A stretch of 18,634 bases of DNA from Candidatus Methanoperedens sp. (GCA_023249275.1 JAHFCV010000008.1:9708-28341); one strand, 5' to 3'; positions 6,879 to 14,464 are shown, numbered from the stretch's first letter. Numbers and translations: made by a program. The notes: generated from the letters alone by a model not told the origin.

Positions 6879-7682
6879 TTAAGAATATTTCTTTTCAATA
6901 ACCCCGATTATCTCCTTAATATCCTTAATCACCACATCCGCTTCCTCGCACAGCAGCGGCGGGCATTTACCTGTCTGCTGTATGGAAAGCACTCCCAAAT
7001 CCGCGGCGCGCATGGCAAGTATATCATTGATACCATCGCCAACCATAATCACCCTGTCGTATTGCTGCTTTAACTTTTTCACTATTTCTTCTTTTTTCTT
7101 TGGCGTTGATATTTCAAATACGCAACTCTGGGGTACACACACATTCTTTGCCAAGGGCGAAAGATTCCGCATACTATCTCCCGATGCAATATATACGCCA
7201 ATATTTCTTTCATTGAGGGTCTTAATCACATATGGCGTATTGGAATAAATTTTCCCGCCAGTGCAAATAACGTAAGGGATGTTTTTCGAGTCCACATCAA
7301 TAACCAATCCCACACCCATATAAAAAATATTTTTGCATCGCCTTTTCACAGAAGCCATCACATCCTGCAAATCGGACATTTTAGCTTCAGTGTCATTTTC
7401 AACCGCGGAGAGGGCAGTGACTTTTTCCACATGCGCCCTTGAACATCCGACTTCTATATCGATGTTGTATTTCCTGATAAAATCCGAAATCAGCATGCCA
7501 GGCGGGCAGTTGACGAGTTTATTGGAATCCACCTGCATCACCAGAAGAGCGCAGTACGGTTTTTTCCCGACAAGTTCTGTGGTTACTACTTCATCCAGGT
7601 ATTCGCCAGTATGTATGTTCTTTGCCACGCGATACATGCGAAGCAGTGTTCCTGCGCTGTCAAACACCACGGCAATTTTCAT
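6879..7682 (-). CDS. HAD-superfamily phosphatase, P-type-ATPase-like soluble domain
   Basis: A 267-residue haloacid dehalogenase superfamily protein. Motif I is VVFDSAGTLL (residues 5-14), with the nucleophile aspartate followed by S-A-G-T; the second aspartate common in small-molecule phosphatases is alanine, as in phosphonatases and unlike P-type ATPases (DKTGT). Motif II is ASGDS near 170, the motif III lysine lies in TPKKKEE near 195, and motif IV is MVGDGINDILAM near 215, close to the P-type ATPase form. An insertion of about 90 residues after motif I would form a cap. No membrane segments are seen, so this is a soluble enzyme of unknown substrate. It is a single gene, preceded by an AT-rich region with a TATA-like sequence at about 7730-7745. 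Confidence 0.82.
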   Translation of the reverse strand: MKIAVVFDSAGTLLRMYRVAKNIHTGEYLDEVVTTELVGKKPYCALLVMQVDSNKLVNCPPGMLISDFIRKYNIDIEVGCSRAHVEKVTALSAVENDTEAKMSDLQDVMASVKRRCKNIFYMGVGLVIDVDSKNIPYVICTGGKIYSNTPYVIKTLNERNIGVYIASGDSMRNLSPLAKNVCVPQSCVFEISTPKKKEEIVKKLKQQYDRVIMVGDGINDILAMRAADLGVLSIQQTGKCPPLLCEEADVVIKDIKEIIGVIEKKYS

Positions 7683-7860
7683 AGCTTACACACGTTTTCT
7701 ATGGGTAATTATCTTTTCTGGAGATTATGTGATATAACATATAGGCACATGTTTGTCTGGCAAGGCAAAAAGAAAAAAAAGAAAGGGTATCTGCTTTTAA
7801 CTTACGGATAGGATAGGACGATTTTTTATTAAAAGGGAGTCAATCGCAGACACCACCAAT

Positions 7861-7881
7861 ACTATAATGATTATTCATAGT
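7861..7881 (-). terminator. Possible terminator after rsmA
   Basis: An imperfect AT-only inverted repeat (ACTATAATG against ATTCATAGT on the plus strand) lies directly after the rsmA stop at 7884, and the minus strand continues into a T-rich stretch at 7822-7835. It marks a likely end for the six-gene operon, but the pairing is weak. Confidence 0.25.
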
Positions 7882-7883
7882 AT

Positions 7884-8651
7884 TTAAATCCTTTCATAAG
7901 TCAGGATGTCAGCCAGCTTTGCCAGTTCCTGTGGAGGAATAGTTTCAGCCCTCCTCTCAATCAGTTCAGCAGGGAGTTTCTTTATTGCAATGTCAATATC
8001 CCTGATACCGAGAGGTGCGGCATTATTTATTATAGCATTTCGAAGCTTCTTTCTTCTCTGTGAGAATGCAGCTTTGATAAATCTCATGAAAAAATTTTCA
8101 TCCTTTACATCATACGGCGGCGGTCGCGGCACAAGCCTGATTATTGCGGAGTTAACCTCTGGAGGGGTACTGAACGCGCTCCTGGGCACCACCTCCAGTA
8201 TCTCAACATCGGCATAATACTGTACTGCTATGGAAAGCCTTCCGTAGTCCTCACTCGCTGGTAAAGCAACCATTCTCTTTGCAAATTCATACTGGTACAT
8301 CAGAATCCCGAGTTCAAATTTGTACAGCAGCAGTTTGAAGGTAACGGGGGAAGAAATAGAGTAGGGAAGATTGGCTATTACTTTGTTAAAAGGTGGGAAT
8401 TCCAGTTTAAGAGCATCCCCTATAATAATATCAACGTTTTCCCGCCCTTCAATAGAAGAAGCAAGTTGGGCATCCACCTCGATTGCTATCACCCTGCCTG
8501 CCCTGGCTGCAAGTTTTTCGGTCAGGTTACCGTAACCCGCGCCGATTTCCAGTACAGTATCAGTTCTATTTAATCTACCGTATTGGATTATCCTGTTGAG
8601 AACCTGTTCATCAACTAAAAAATGCTGGTCTTTTTTATACCATTTCGTCAT
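7884..8651 (-). CDS. rsmA: 16S rRNA dimethyladenosine transferase RsmA/KsgA
   Basis: A 255-residue S-adenosylmethionine-dependent enzyme that dimethylates the two adjacent adenosines in the 3'-terminal helix 45 of 16S rRNA during small-subunit maturation. It shows the QHFL opening (9-12), the SAM-binding IGAGYGNLT (36-44), the acidic IEVD at the end of the second strand, GDALK, and the catalytic NLPYSIS near 95. The C-terminal helical region includes AAFSQRRKKLRNAI, a family signature. The length is normal for archaeal members. It is the last gene of the operon; its ATG overlaps the stop of the DUF655 gene by four bases, so translation is coupled. Confidence 0.96.
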   Translation of the reverse strand: MTKWYKKDQHFLVDEQVLNRIIQYGRLNRTDTVLEIGAGYGNLTEKLAARAGRVIAIEVDAQLASSIEGRENVDIIIGDALKLEFPPFNKVIANLPYSISSPVTFKLLLYKFELGILMYQYEFAKRMVALPASEDYGRLSIAVQYYADVEILEVVPRSAFSTPPEVNSAIIRLVPRPPPYDVKDENFFMRFIKAAFSQRRKKLRNAIINNAAPLGIRDIDIAIKKLPAELIERRAETIPPQELAKLADILTYERI

Positions 8652-9238
8652 CTTTTAGGCGGCATTGGGGTTGTGAAGATGCGGTACTTTATGTTCTCAT
8701 CCTTTAATTCATCCATAACCCTGTGTGCAATCAGTTTCTCTGGCGAATGAAGACCTTTCACTCGCTCAACAAGGTTTTTAAAGCTTGCAAACGCTCCTTT
8801 CTTTTTTTCTTCTATTATTCCCCACATGAGTTTTTTCCCTATCCCGGGCAGTAACTCAAGCATGTGCAAGCGTGTTGTTATTGGGTAGGCGTCGTTAAAG
8901 AAGGACAAAAACCGGCTTTCATTTGCAAGAACGATTTTCTCTATCATGACAGGGAGTTCCATCTGTGCGCCGTGGGTAAGGTCGTTAAATGTAATGCGTC
9001 TCCTGACATGGTCAATTACAGGACGATCGCCTTCGCCTATATACACCCTGTCCTGGGACATTGGAGCCACGTTCTCTTTTGGAGCCATCTCCATGAGAAC
9101 AAAATGTTTCTCTCCGACACCCTGAACGAGAGGTTTTTTCTGGTACATCGGGCGTGTATCATCTGAACGCCCATAAGGTAAATAAACCAGAACATATGCA
9201 ATATCTTCTTTTTCCAGCTTTTTACCTAATGTTATCAT
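8648..9238 (-). CDS. DUF655 family protein
   Basis: A 196-residue member of the DUF655 family, found across Archaea and nearly always next to rpoF and rsmA, as here. The N-terminal part (1-110) is a beta-rich, OB-like region with a segment of the form VYIGEGDRPVIDHVRRRITFNDLT split over several strands; the C-terminal part has a helix-hairpin-helix-like segment, LELLPGIGKKLMWGIIEEKKKG (about residues 127-150), which suggests nucleic acid binding. The position between an RNA polymerase subunit and an rRNA methylase suggests a role in RNA metabolism, but the activity has not been settled to my knowledge. The stop overlaps the rsmA start. Confidence 0.92.
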   Translation of the reverse strand: MITLGKKLEKEDIAYVLVYLPYGRSDDTRPMYQKKPLVQGVGEKHFVLMEMAPKENVAPMSQDRVYIGEGDRPVIDHVRRRITFNDLTHGAQMELPVMIEKIVLANESRFLSFFNDAYPITTRLHMLELLPGIGKKLMWGIIEEKKKGAFASFKNLVERVKGLHSPEKLIAHRVMDELKDENIKYRIFTTPMPPKR

Positions 9239-9289
9239 AAAATACCACTCTTGTTGGTAGCGTCTCAGTGTTCAGCTTTTATTATTAGA

Positions 9290-9310
9290 ATAGATGTTTA
9301 TATAGTTTTA
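9290..9310 (-). promoter_or_regulatory. Possible internal promoter for DUF655-rsmA
   Basis: On the minus strand a good archaeal TATA-like sequence, ACTATATAAACA (about 9308-9297), lies in the 80-base gap after rpoF. A start site about 25 bases on would leave a leader of roughly 35-40 bases before the DUF655 ATG at 9238. It would allow these two genes to be made apart from the ribosomal genes upstream. Confidence 0.4.
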
Positions 9311-9318
9311 TAATTATT

Positions 9319-9669
9319 TCAGGTATACTTCTCAACCAGCTCCAGAATCTGTTTCAGTTCAGGTTCGCTGAGCGTATAACGCTCTTTTGCGTATATCGAC
9401 CTGATTTCATCATTGGACATTGGAAGAATGTCCGCAATCCTGACAGCTATTTCGGGCTTCATTTTTTCAAGCTTCAAGAGTTCGTCCATTAATTCCCTGG
9501 ATTTTTTTGCGTCAAGCTTACCAAATGTCTCAGCATGGGATATTGCTTTGCGAAGTTCATAGCCGAGTTCCTTGATCTCGTTTTCTCTCTCTTTTTTTAC
9601 CTCTTCAAGCAGGTCCCGAACCTCTCCAAGAGTCAATATCTCTTCACTGATAATCTGCTTAACTATCAT
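9319..9669 (-). CDS. rpoF: DNA-directed RNA polymerase subunit F (Rpb4)
   Basis: A 116-residue protein matching archaeal RpoF, the Rpb4 homologue that with RpoE forms the stalk of RNA polymerase, contacting nascent RNA and helping open the promoter. It shows the family's N-terminal hydrophobic strand (MIVKQIISEE), the TLGEVRDLLEEV helix and the HRDC-like C-terminal bundle ending with YTLSEPELKQILELVEKY. Length is standard. Its start codon is unusual: the A and T of the ATG (9669-9668) close a nine-base-pair hairpin whose loop, GGTG, is the only candidate ribosome-binding sequence. It lies 92 bases after L21e; in this gap there is a palindromic repeat. Confidence 0.95.
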   Translation of the reverse strand: MIVKQIISEEILTLGEVRDLLEEVKKERENEIKELGYELRKAISHAETFGKLDAKKSRELMDELLKLEKMKPEIAVRIADILPMSNDEIRSIYAKERYTLSEPELKQILELVEKYT

Positions 9670-9689
9670 AAAGCGACACCTCGCTTTAT
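9667..9689 (-). promoter_or_regulatory. rpoF ribosome-binding site displayed in a hairpin loop
   Basis: Read on the minus strand, ATAAAGCGA pairs perfectly with TCGCTTTAT around a GGTG loop, and the final AT of the stem plus the next G form the rpoF start codon. GAGGTG resembles a Shine-Dalgarno sequence and lies seven bases before the ATG. Folding would expose the GGTG but pair part of the start codon. Confidence 0.6.
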
Positions 9690-9745
9690 GAGGTATAGGG
9701 TATGCGAAGCATACCCTTCTTTTGATAAAACTTTCCCAAAGTTTT
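9668..9745. repeat. Palindromic repeat element (copy B) inside the ribosomal operon
   Basis: Three hairpins in a row: ATAAAGCGA/TCGCTTTAT (9668-9676 and 9681-9689), GGGTATGC/GCATACCC (9698-9705 and 9709-9716) and AAAACTTT/AAAGTTTT (9727-9734 and 9738-9745). The block is the reverse complement of 4685-4762, with most bases the same, including the TTTGATAAAACTTT linker. It occupies the rpl21e-rpoF gap and forms the rpoF leader. Confidence 0.85.
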
Positions 9746-9761
9746 TCATTGTTTCACCGAT

Positions 9762-10052
9762 TTATTTCTGCGGGGTCAAATGCTCAGGCAGAATGATAAC
9801 TTCTTTCATGAGCCCGCCATCCCTGACTTCAACTATATAGGCACGACCGCGCTGGCTCACAACTTTTCCGGTTCTTCCCTGAAACTTGGGGTGCGGCATT
9901 CCATTCTGGATACCGGGATCAAGATCGATATTTACGATGTCTCCCTCTACAAATTCCTGAATCGCCCTGCTAATCGGAGATAATCCTTTTTCTCTTACTG
10001 TTTTTCTTAGTTTATATCTTGATTTTCTTCTTGTTCCGTGGGTTTTTGCCAT
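9762..10052 (-). CDS. rpl21e: 50S ribosomal protein L21e
   Basis: A 96-residue protein matching the archaeal and eukaryotic L21e ribosomal protein. It starts with the conserved basic MAKTHGTRRKSRYKLRKTVREKG, written here over residues 1-23, and continues into an SH3-like barrel with VNIDLDPGIQNGMPHPKFQGRTG, where PHPKFQGRTG is a strong signature, then VVSQRGRAYIVEV. Length is normal. A clear GGAGG (minus strand, 10063-10059) precedes the ATG by six bases. It sits 29 bases after pus10 in the operon. There is no sign of truncation. Confidence 0.97.
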   Translation of the reverse strand: MAKTHGTRRKSRYKLRKTVREKGLSPISRAIQEFVEGDIVNIDLDPGIQNGMPHPKFQGRTGKVVSQRGRAYIVEVRDGGLMKEVIILPEHLTPQK

Positions 10053-10081
10053 AATATTCCTCCGAATTATAAGTATTATTT

Positions 10082-11314
10082 TTATCCTACTTTTATTACT
10101 TCAAGTTCTATAACCTTTGCCCCGCATCCCAAAAGTGCCGCTACACTGGGTACAGTGCGTCCGTTATCACCTGAAACCAGTTCCTTGACATAGAGCCCTC
10201 CTTCACAATCGATGACGAGGACTGCTGTATTTGTATCAAACGACTCAAGCTCAGTTGAATGAACCTTACGCACTCGTTCAAGGTTGGCACGCCGATGAAG
10301 CACTCTGGTGGGGGTATTCTGTTTGATGAGAGTTCCGCTTATTATGTCGAGGGATGATTTAAGTTTTTCCTCTGTTGTACTATGTTCAATTTTAAGGCGG
10401 TACACTTTATTGGCTTTCATTGATTTTAGCTGCTCAACGGTTTCACTTTCAACAAATTTAAGCCCGAGAACCTCGATTTTCCCCTCTGCTTTGTTATTAA
10501 TCCCTGATTCAAGCGTATCCAGGTCTATTTTCCTTATATGCGGCTTCTTTGCCTCAACCACAAACGGTCTGCCCTCGCCCAGCATCAGCGCGTCGATGTC
10601 CTCGCGTCCCGCGCCGTGGAAGGCTGTATCTTCACACCTGGCTGCTGTTATAAGATGCGGCTTGATAAGTTCATCCACCGACTCCTGGTACATCTTGCCT
10701 GTATTGCCGCATCGTTCGCAACCTTTGCCGCCGCATTCCCTGCACGGCCACCTGGTCTGCGGAATTCCTCGAACCAGTTTCCTGTACCTCCCGTATATGT
10801 ATAACGAATTTACCTCAAGCCCGACGTTGTCATTTTCAAGGTCAAGGAGCGCCACGATTTGCGGTTTTTTAAGGTTTGCCCGCTTGCCTGTGAGCTTTTC
10901 AACACGTTTCCCGACTTCGCGGTTCAACTCGGTTTTAAGCGGCTCTGCAAATGTCGTCCCGCTTTCTGCCCAGACTATTTCCTCATTCTCGGCTAATAAT
11001 CCTGTTACCTTTGTTCCTACAAGGAAATTTTCGTATTCGTAATCAGAAAGCGCTGTGATTGTCTTTTGCGCCCATGAATCAAGATGCTCAAACAGGTTAT
11101 TGCAAACCCAGCACTTGCCCGCGCTTTTTGCAAGCTTTTCCTGAAGCGTTTCATCTTTTTGGGCGCCCGCCTCCATGGCAAGCACAAGTTTCAATGCTTT
11201 TCCGCGCTGGTCGTTGCTCAGTCCGGTGGAGAGTTTTGCGAACTGCCTCCCGAGGCAATGGTCACAAATGAGACCTTCGTTTAGAATTTTGCGCGCTGTA
11301 TCCAAAATTGTCAT
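10082..11314 (-). CDS. pus10: tRNA pseudouridine synthase Pus10
   Basis: A 410-residue Pus10, the archaeal enzyme that makes pseudouridine 54 and 55 in the T loop of tRNAs. The N-terminal THUMP-containing region carries a zinc site formed by CDHC (17-20) and CWVC (about 68-71). The catalytic domain has GREDIDALMLGEGRPF, in which the second Asp (REDID) is the catalytic residue, and the WPCRECGGKGCERCGNTG cysteine-rich segment before it. The end, LVSGDNGRTVPSVAALLG, is a conserved family motif near the active site. It lies 24 bases after trmY, whose product methylates the pseudouridine 54 that Pus10 makes. Confidence 0.95.
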   Translation of the reverse strand: MTILDTARKILNEGLICDHCLGRQFAKLSTGLSNDQRGKALKLVLAMEAGAQKDETLQEKLAKSAGKCWVCNNLFEHLDSWAQKTITALSDYEYENFLVGTKVTGLLAENEEIVWAESGTTFAEPLKTELNREVGKRVEKLTGKRANLKKPQIVALLDLENDNVGLEVNSLYIYGRYRKLVRGIPQTRWPCRECGGKGCERCGNTGKMYQESVDELIKPHLITAARCEDTAFHGAGREDIDALMLGEGRPFVVEAKKPHIRKIDLDTLESGINNKAEGKIEVLGLKFVESETVEQLKSMKANKVYRLKIEHSTTEEKLKSSLDIISGTLIKQNTPTRVLHRRANLERVRKVHSTELESFDTNTAVLVIDCEGGLYVKELVSGDNGRTVPSVAALLGCGAKVIELEVIKVG

Positions 11315-11338
11315 CTGGCTCTCAATATGCGATGTGTT

Positions 11339-11929
11339 CTAAATACGTTTCTCTAATCTGTCCATCTCGTTATGCAATAGAATGATGCAGTGGTCGGCAT
11401 GCAGGGAAATAGGTCCAACGCTCACTATTTCATGCTCATACCCCCCTATTATTTTCTCTTCATCCCCGGTCAAGCCCTCATGGTCGCCCAGCACGAATAA
11501 AAGCTCTTCGGAAACGTCAAATTTCTTCCCTCGAATATCCACGCCATCTTCACGCAGATATATTACTTTTTTGTTCAATTCTTTCAGCAGGTCTTCAAAA
11601 TCCCCTTTCCTTATGCTCACTCCCGGCGTGGATTCAGTCCAGAAATCCTGTGCATTCTTCTCAAGCGCTTTTTTAACAAGCGAAGCAGCGCTGCGCTCAT
11701 CAGGGCTAAGGTATCTTACCTGTGCGCCATCGAAACGGATGAGCTTTGAGGGAGAGCCACCTTTCAGCACAAGGTACACCCGAACATCTCTTCTTAAGTC
11801 ATGGGAAAGAAAAAGCGCAGCATTAACGCACCTGCACAGGATATCCATGCGTCCTGCTGTGCCCGGGAGGTCGTTGAGTGAGAAAGGCATTGTGACTGCT
11901 TTGTGACCGATGATTATTAAGGATTTCAT
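11339..11929 (-). CDS. trmY: tRNA (pseudouridine54-N1)-methyltransferase TrmY
   Basis: A 196-residue SPOUT-class methyltransferase (former DUF358) that converts pseudouridine 54 of archaeal tRNA to N1-methylpseudouridine using S-adenosylmethionine. It has the trefoil-knot SAM-binding segments LLFVLGDHEGLTGDEE (about 143-158) and VSVGPISLHADHCIILLHNEMD (about 169-190), both near-textbook for this family, and the early GHKAVTMPFSLNDLPGTAGRMD stretch. It is the first gene of the operon that continues with pus10, whose product supplies its substrate. The start at 11929 gives the expected family N-terminus; the promoter must lie in the 113 bases shared with the divergent TPR gene. Confidence 0.94.
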   Translation of the reverse strand: MKSLIIIGHKAVTMPFSLNDLPGTAGRMDILCRCVNAALFLSHDLRRDVRVYLVLKGGSPSKLIRFDGAQVRYLSPDERSAASLVKKALEKNAQDFWTESTPGVSIRKGDFEDLLKELNKKVIYLREDGVDIRGKKFDVSEELLFVLGDHEGLTGDEEKIIGGYEHEIVSVGPISLHADHCIILLHNEMDRLEKRI

Positions 11930-12042
11930 GAGGGTGAGACTTGCATGAGATGTATTAAAGGTAGCTTAAGAGTTAGATTTAAATAATCATTAAATAGGAT
12001 AAGCAATATTAATTATATCATTATATATAAGGAACTTAAGAT
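11930..12042. promoter_or_regulatory. Divergent promoter region, trmY operon and TPR gene
   Basis: An AT-rich 113-base region between divergent genes. On the plus strand GATTTAAATAATC (about 11977-11989) is a TATA-like candidate that would start the TPR transcript near 12008, and AAGGA at 12029-12033 is a Shine-Dalgarno sequence nine bases before its ATG. No equally clear TATA box is seen for trmY. Confidence 0.4.
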
Positions 12043-13380
12043 ATGAGATTTTTTGACCGGATTTTGGGAAAAAAGAAAACCATTCCCGGCAGCGGTGCAA
12101 AAGAAACGGTTTTAGCTGGCGGAGGTGCGGCGTTAGAAGCCAGACATGCGGATGCCTTTATGTGGGGCAACAAAGGCGATGAACTGGTTGAAACCAGTAT
12201 GTATGCGGATGCCATACAGTGTTATGATCAGGCGCTTGAGATAAACCCGAAATTAACTGAGGTATGGAATAACAAGGGACTGGCGCTTGCGAGAACAGGG
12301 AGATACGGGGAAGCCATAAAAAGCTACGAAAAAGCCCTTGAACTCAAACCGGACGACGTGGAAGTTATTTACAATAAAGGTATTGCACTGGCACAACTTG
12401 GCAAATGGCAGGACGCCATAAAGTGCTACGATAAACTGCTCGAAATAAATCCCGGGGATGCTGCTGCCTGGTGCAGCAAGGGCGACGTGCAATTTGAGAG
12501 CGGGAACTTTGAAGAAGCGCTTCGTGCTTACGATAAGTCCATCGAGATTAACCCTGGTGACGAGACGGTCTGGAATAACAGGGGGATAACACTTGTAAAG
12601 CTCAATCGCTTCTCAGATGCTGTGGAATCTTATGATAAAGCCCTTGAAATAAATCCGACAGTTGAAAAAATATGGAGCAATAAAGGACTTGCACTTGTAA
12701 GAATGAAGCAAAGCGAGGAAAGAATCGATTTACGAAAAATTGCCTCCTCTATGCCGGCGGCGGAGAAAACTGTACCGTTAATCGAACCTCAGCATGTTGA
12801 GCAGCCTGTTGTTGAGCCCTTTAAGCCCGAGCCCATACCGGCTAAAGTTGAAACGACATATCAAGTGGAGAACAATAAAGGAGCGGAATTTATCGAACCC
12901 CGACCTGCTGAGCAACCAGTTATTGAACCATTCAAGCCCGAGCCCATACCGGCTAAAGTTGAGATACCGGGTTTAAGTGAGCAGGAAATTGCTAATGAAT
13001 CAATAGAACATCTGGTTATGGGAAACAACATGTACTCAAGGGAGATGTATGAAGATGCGATTGATTTATTCGATAAATCCCTGCAGGCAGGTCCGGGAAA
13101 TAGTATCGCGTGGAACAACAAAGGGCTGGCTCTTTCTAAGTTAGGAAAGCTCGATGAAGCTATCATCTGCTATGATAAAGCGCTTCAGATTGACCCGCAG
13201 GACAGTGTGTTTTTAACTAATAAAGCCAATGCGCTTTATAAAAAAGGTAATATTAAGGAAGCCCTGGAAAATTATGAATCAGCTTTTAAGTTAAATCCTG
13301 AAAGCAAGACCGTAAAAAGGGGTATTGAATTATGTTTAAAATCCCTTAAAAAAGCCAGTAAAACAACTAAAAAAGCATAA
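12043..13380 (+). CDS. TPR repeat protein with a proline-rich duplicated linker
   Basis: A 445-residue cytoplasmic protein made of two tetratricopeptide blocks. The first (residues about 38-230) has about five to six 34-residue repeats of the WNNKGLALxxxGRYxEAIxxYDKALEINP type; the second (about 325-430) has three. Between them lies a roughly 90-residue acidic, proline-rich linker containing two copies of a unit ending in PFKPEPIPAKVE, with a period of 37 residues. The protein ends in a lysine-rich tail (KKASKTTKKA). TPR arrays bind other proteins; no catalytic domain is present, so a scaffolding role is the most that can be said. The RecA-like gene follows in the same direction after 81 bases, but has its own TATA box, so the two need not be an operon. 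Confidence 0.92.
   Translation: MRFFDRILGKKKTIPGSGAKETVLAGGGAALEARHADAFMWGNKGDELVETSMYADAIQCYDQALEINPKLTEVWNNKGLALARTGRYGEAIKSYEKALELKPDDVEVIYNKGIALAQLGKWQDAIKCYDKLLEINPGDAAAWCSKGDVQFESGNFEEALRAYDKSIEINPGDETVWNNRGITLVKLNRFSDAVESYDKALEINPTVEKIWSNKGLALVRMKQSEERIDLRKIASSMPAAEKTVPLIEPQHVEQPVVEPFKPEPIPAKVETTYQVENNKGAEFIEPRPAEQPVIEPFKPEPIPAKVEIPGLSEQEIANESIEHLVMGNNMYSREMYEDAIDLFDKSLQAGPGNSIAWNNKGLALSKLGKLDEAIICYDKALQIDPQDSVFLTNKANALYKKGNIKEALENYESAFKLNPESKTVKRGIELCLKSLKKASKTTKKA
12781..12964 (+). repeat. Tandem duplication in the TPR protein linker
   Basis: Two in-frame units of about 72 bases, 12781-12852 and 12892-12964, start 111 bases (37 codons) apart. The last 35 bases of each, encoding KPEPIPAKVE, are nearly identical at DNA level, so the duplication is fairly recent. 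Confidence 0.8.
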
Positions 13381-13409
13381 AAACATGAAAATAGAGTCTA
13401 AATAATATT

Positions 13410-13436
13410 AAGATTGTGATGAGCAATCTTTATAAG
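13410..13436 (+). promoter_or_regulatory. Promoter and possible operator of the RecA-like gene
   Basis: TTTATAAG at 13429-13436 is a TATA box about 26 bases before the ATG at 13462, so the transcript should be leaderless or nearly so. A perfect inverted repeat, AAGATTG (13410-13416) and CAATCTT (13424-13430), abuts and overlaps the TATA box and could bind a repressor; it could instead be a weak terminator of the TPR gene. Confidence 0.5.
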
Positions 13437-13461
13437 TTAGAAAAAACAATTATATATATAT

Positions 13462-14268
13462 ATGGCAGGAAAAATGGAAAACGCAATAAAAACTTCTTTA
13501 ATCCAAACCCGCAAAGACGAGCGTTCAGCTTCGCCTGCAATTTCGTCCATAAAAGAGTTTGCTGAAAAGCAAAACCGGACAACGGGGATAGAAGTTCTTG
13601 ACCGCACTCTGGGCGGGGGACTGCCCTCAGGTTCTGTCACTTATATATATGCCGATGCCAAGTCCATGGCTGAAGTGTTCTTATACCAGTTCACACAGGC
13701 ACGCAAAAGCTATTATTTCTCGAATGAAAGACGCCCTCAGTATGTAATGCACGACATTGAGAGTTTCGGCTTTAAAACCAGCGATATTGTATTTGTGGAT
13801 ATCTATAGTGAATATTATTTCACCGCACACGGGGAAATGGTTGACAATGTAGGAAACGAGTTCGTGGATGCCAAGATCGTGGAATTCACAGAATATAACC
13901 TGAAAAAAATACTGGCAGAAGAAGAAGAGGATATTAACATAATTTTTGATACGTTTTCATTTTATCTGAACCTGAAGGTAAATCCAGGCCTGATCAAGCG
14001 GCTTATCAATATAATCTATGAGACCACAAAGAACCTCAATTGTGTATCATTTTTATACGGTCTTAAGGATACACATCAAAAGAATCACGAAAATGAGATA
14101 TTAAAATCATGTGATGTGATATTTGACGTCGAGCTTGAGAAAACTGCGGATAAGATTTCTAACCGCCTCTCAATACCAAAGATCCGGGGAAGAATACCGA
14201 CAACAGAAATGATACGGTTCAAGGTCGGCGATGGTGTCCAGATAGATACCACAAAAGATATCGCTTAA
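13462..14268 (+). CDS. RecA/RAD55-like (KaiC-type) protein with a degenerate P-loop
   Basis: A 268-residue protein related to the archaeal RAD55/KaiC group of RecA-like ATPases. The entry motif TGIEVLDRTLGGGLPSGSV (41-59) is typical, but where the Walker A GxxGxGKT should follow there is YADAKSMAEVFLYQ (62-75), lacking the glycines and the Lys-Thr pair. A Walker B-like INIIFD strand is present near residue 160. The same pattern is known in the haloarchaeal HTR-like proteins of this superfamily. It is therefore likely a non-hydrolysing sensor or scaffold, though this is inference. The start at 13462 lies some 26 bases after a TATA box. A TPR gene precedes it; tRNA-Cys and the thermosome follow. 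Confidence 0.8.
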   Translation: MAGKMENAIKTSLIQTRKDERSASPAISSIKEFAEKQNRTTGIEVLDRTLGGGLPSGSVTYIYADAKSMAEVFLYQFTQARKSYYFSNERRPQYVMHDIESFGFKTSDIVFVDIYSEYYFTAHGEMVDNVGNEFVDAKIVEFTEYNLKKILAEEEEDINIIFDTFSFYLNLKVNPGLIKRLINIIYETTKNLNCVSFLYGLKDTHQKNHENEILKSCDVIFDVELEKTADKISNRLSIPKIRGRIPTTEMIRFKVGDGVQIDTTKDIA

Positions 14269-14464
14269 AACTGCCCGGCAAATTTTACGAATTGGGATTG
14301 AATTAATGAGTTGTTTATCCCAGGCATAACTCTTTTCAGAGCAGGCTGGCTTTACCAACCGCTTTTGTGTTTAATAATACGCCGATTCGTTCTCCATACG
14401 CGCAACATTGGGTGTTCATTTGCGGTTTAAAAATCCCTCCCCCCAAAAATTAATGAAAACAATA
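14269..14464. other. Gene-free spacer
   Basis: No convincing coding sequence, repeat or RNA is seen in these bases. The right end, rich in T on the minus strand, probably serves as terminator for the tRNA-Cys gene. Confidence 0.4.

Noticed and set aside
7611..7811. 66-codon plus-strand frame ending in a lysine-rich tail
   Set aside because: It overlaps the HAD start antisense and its lysine run comes from an A-rich intergenic stretch; no domain or start signal.
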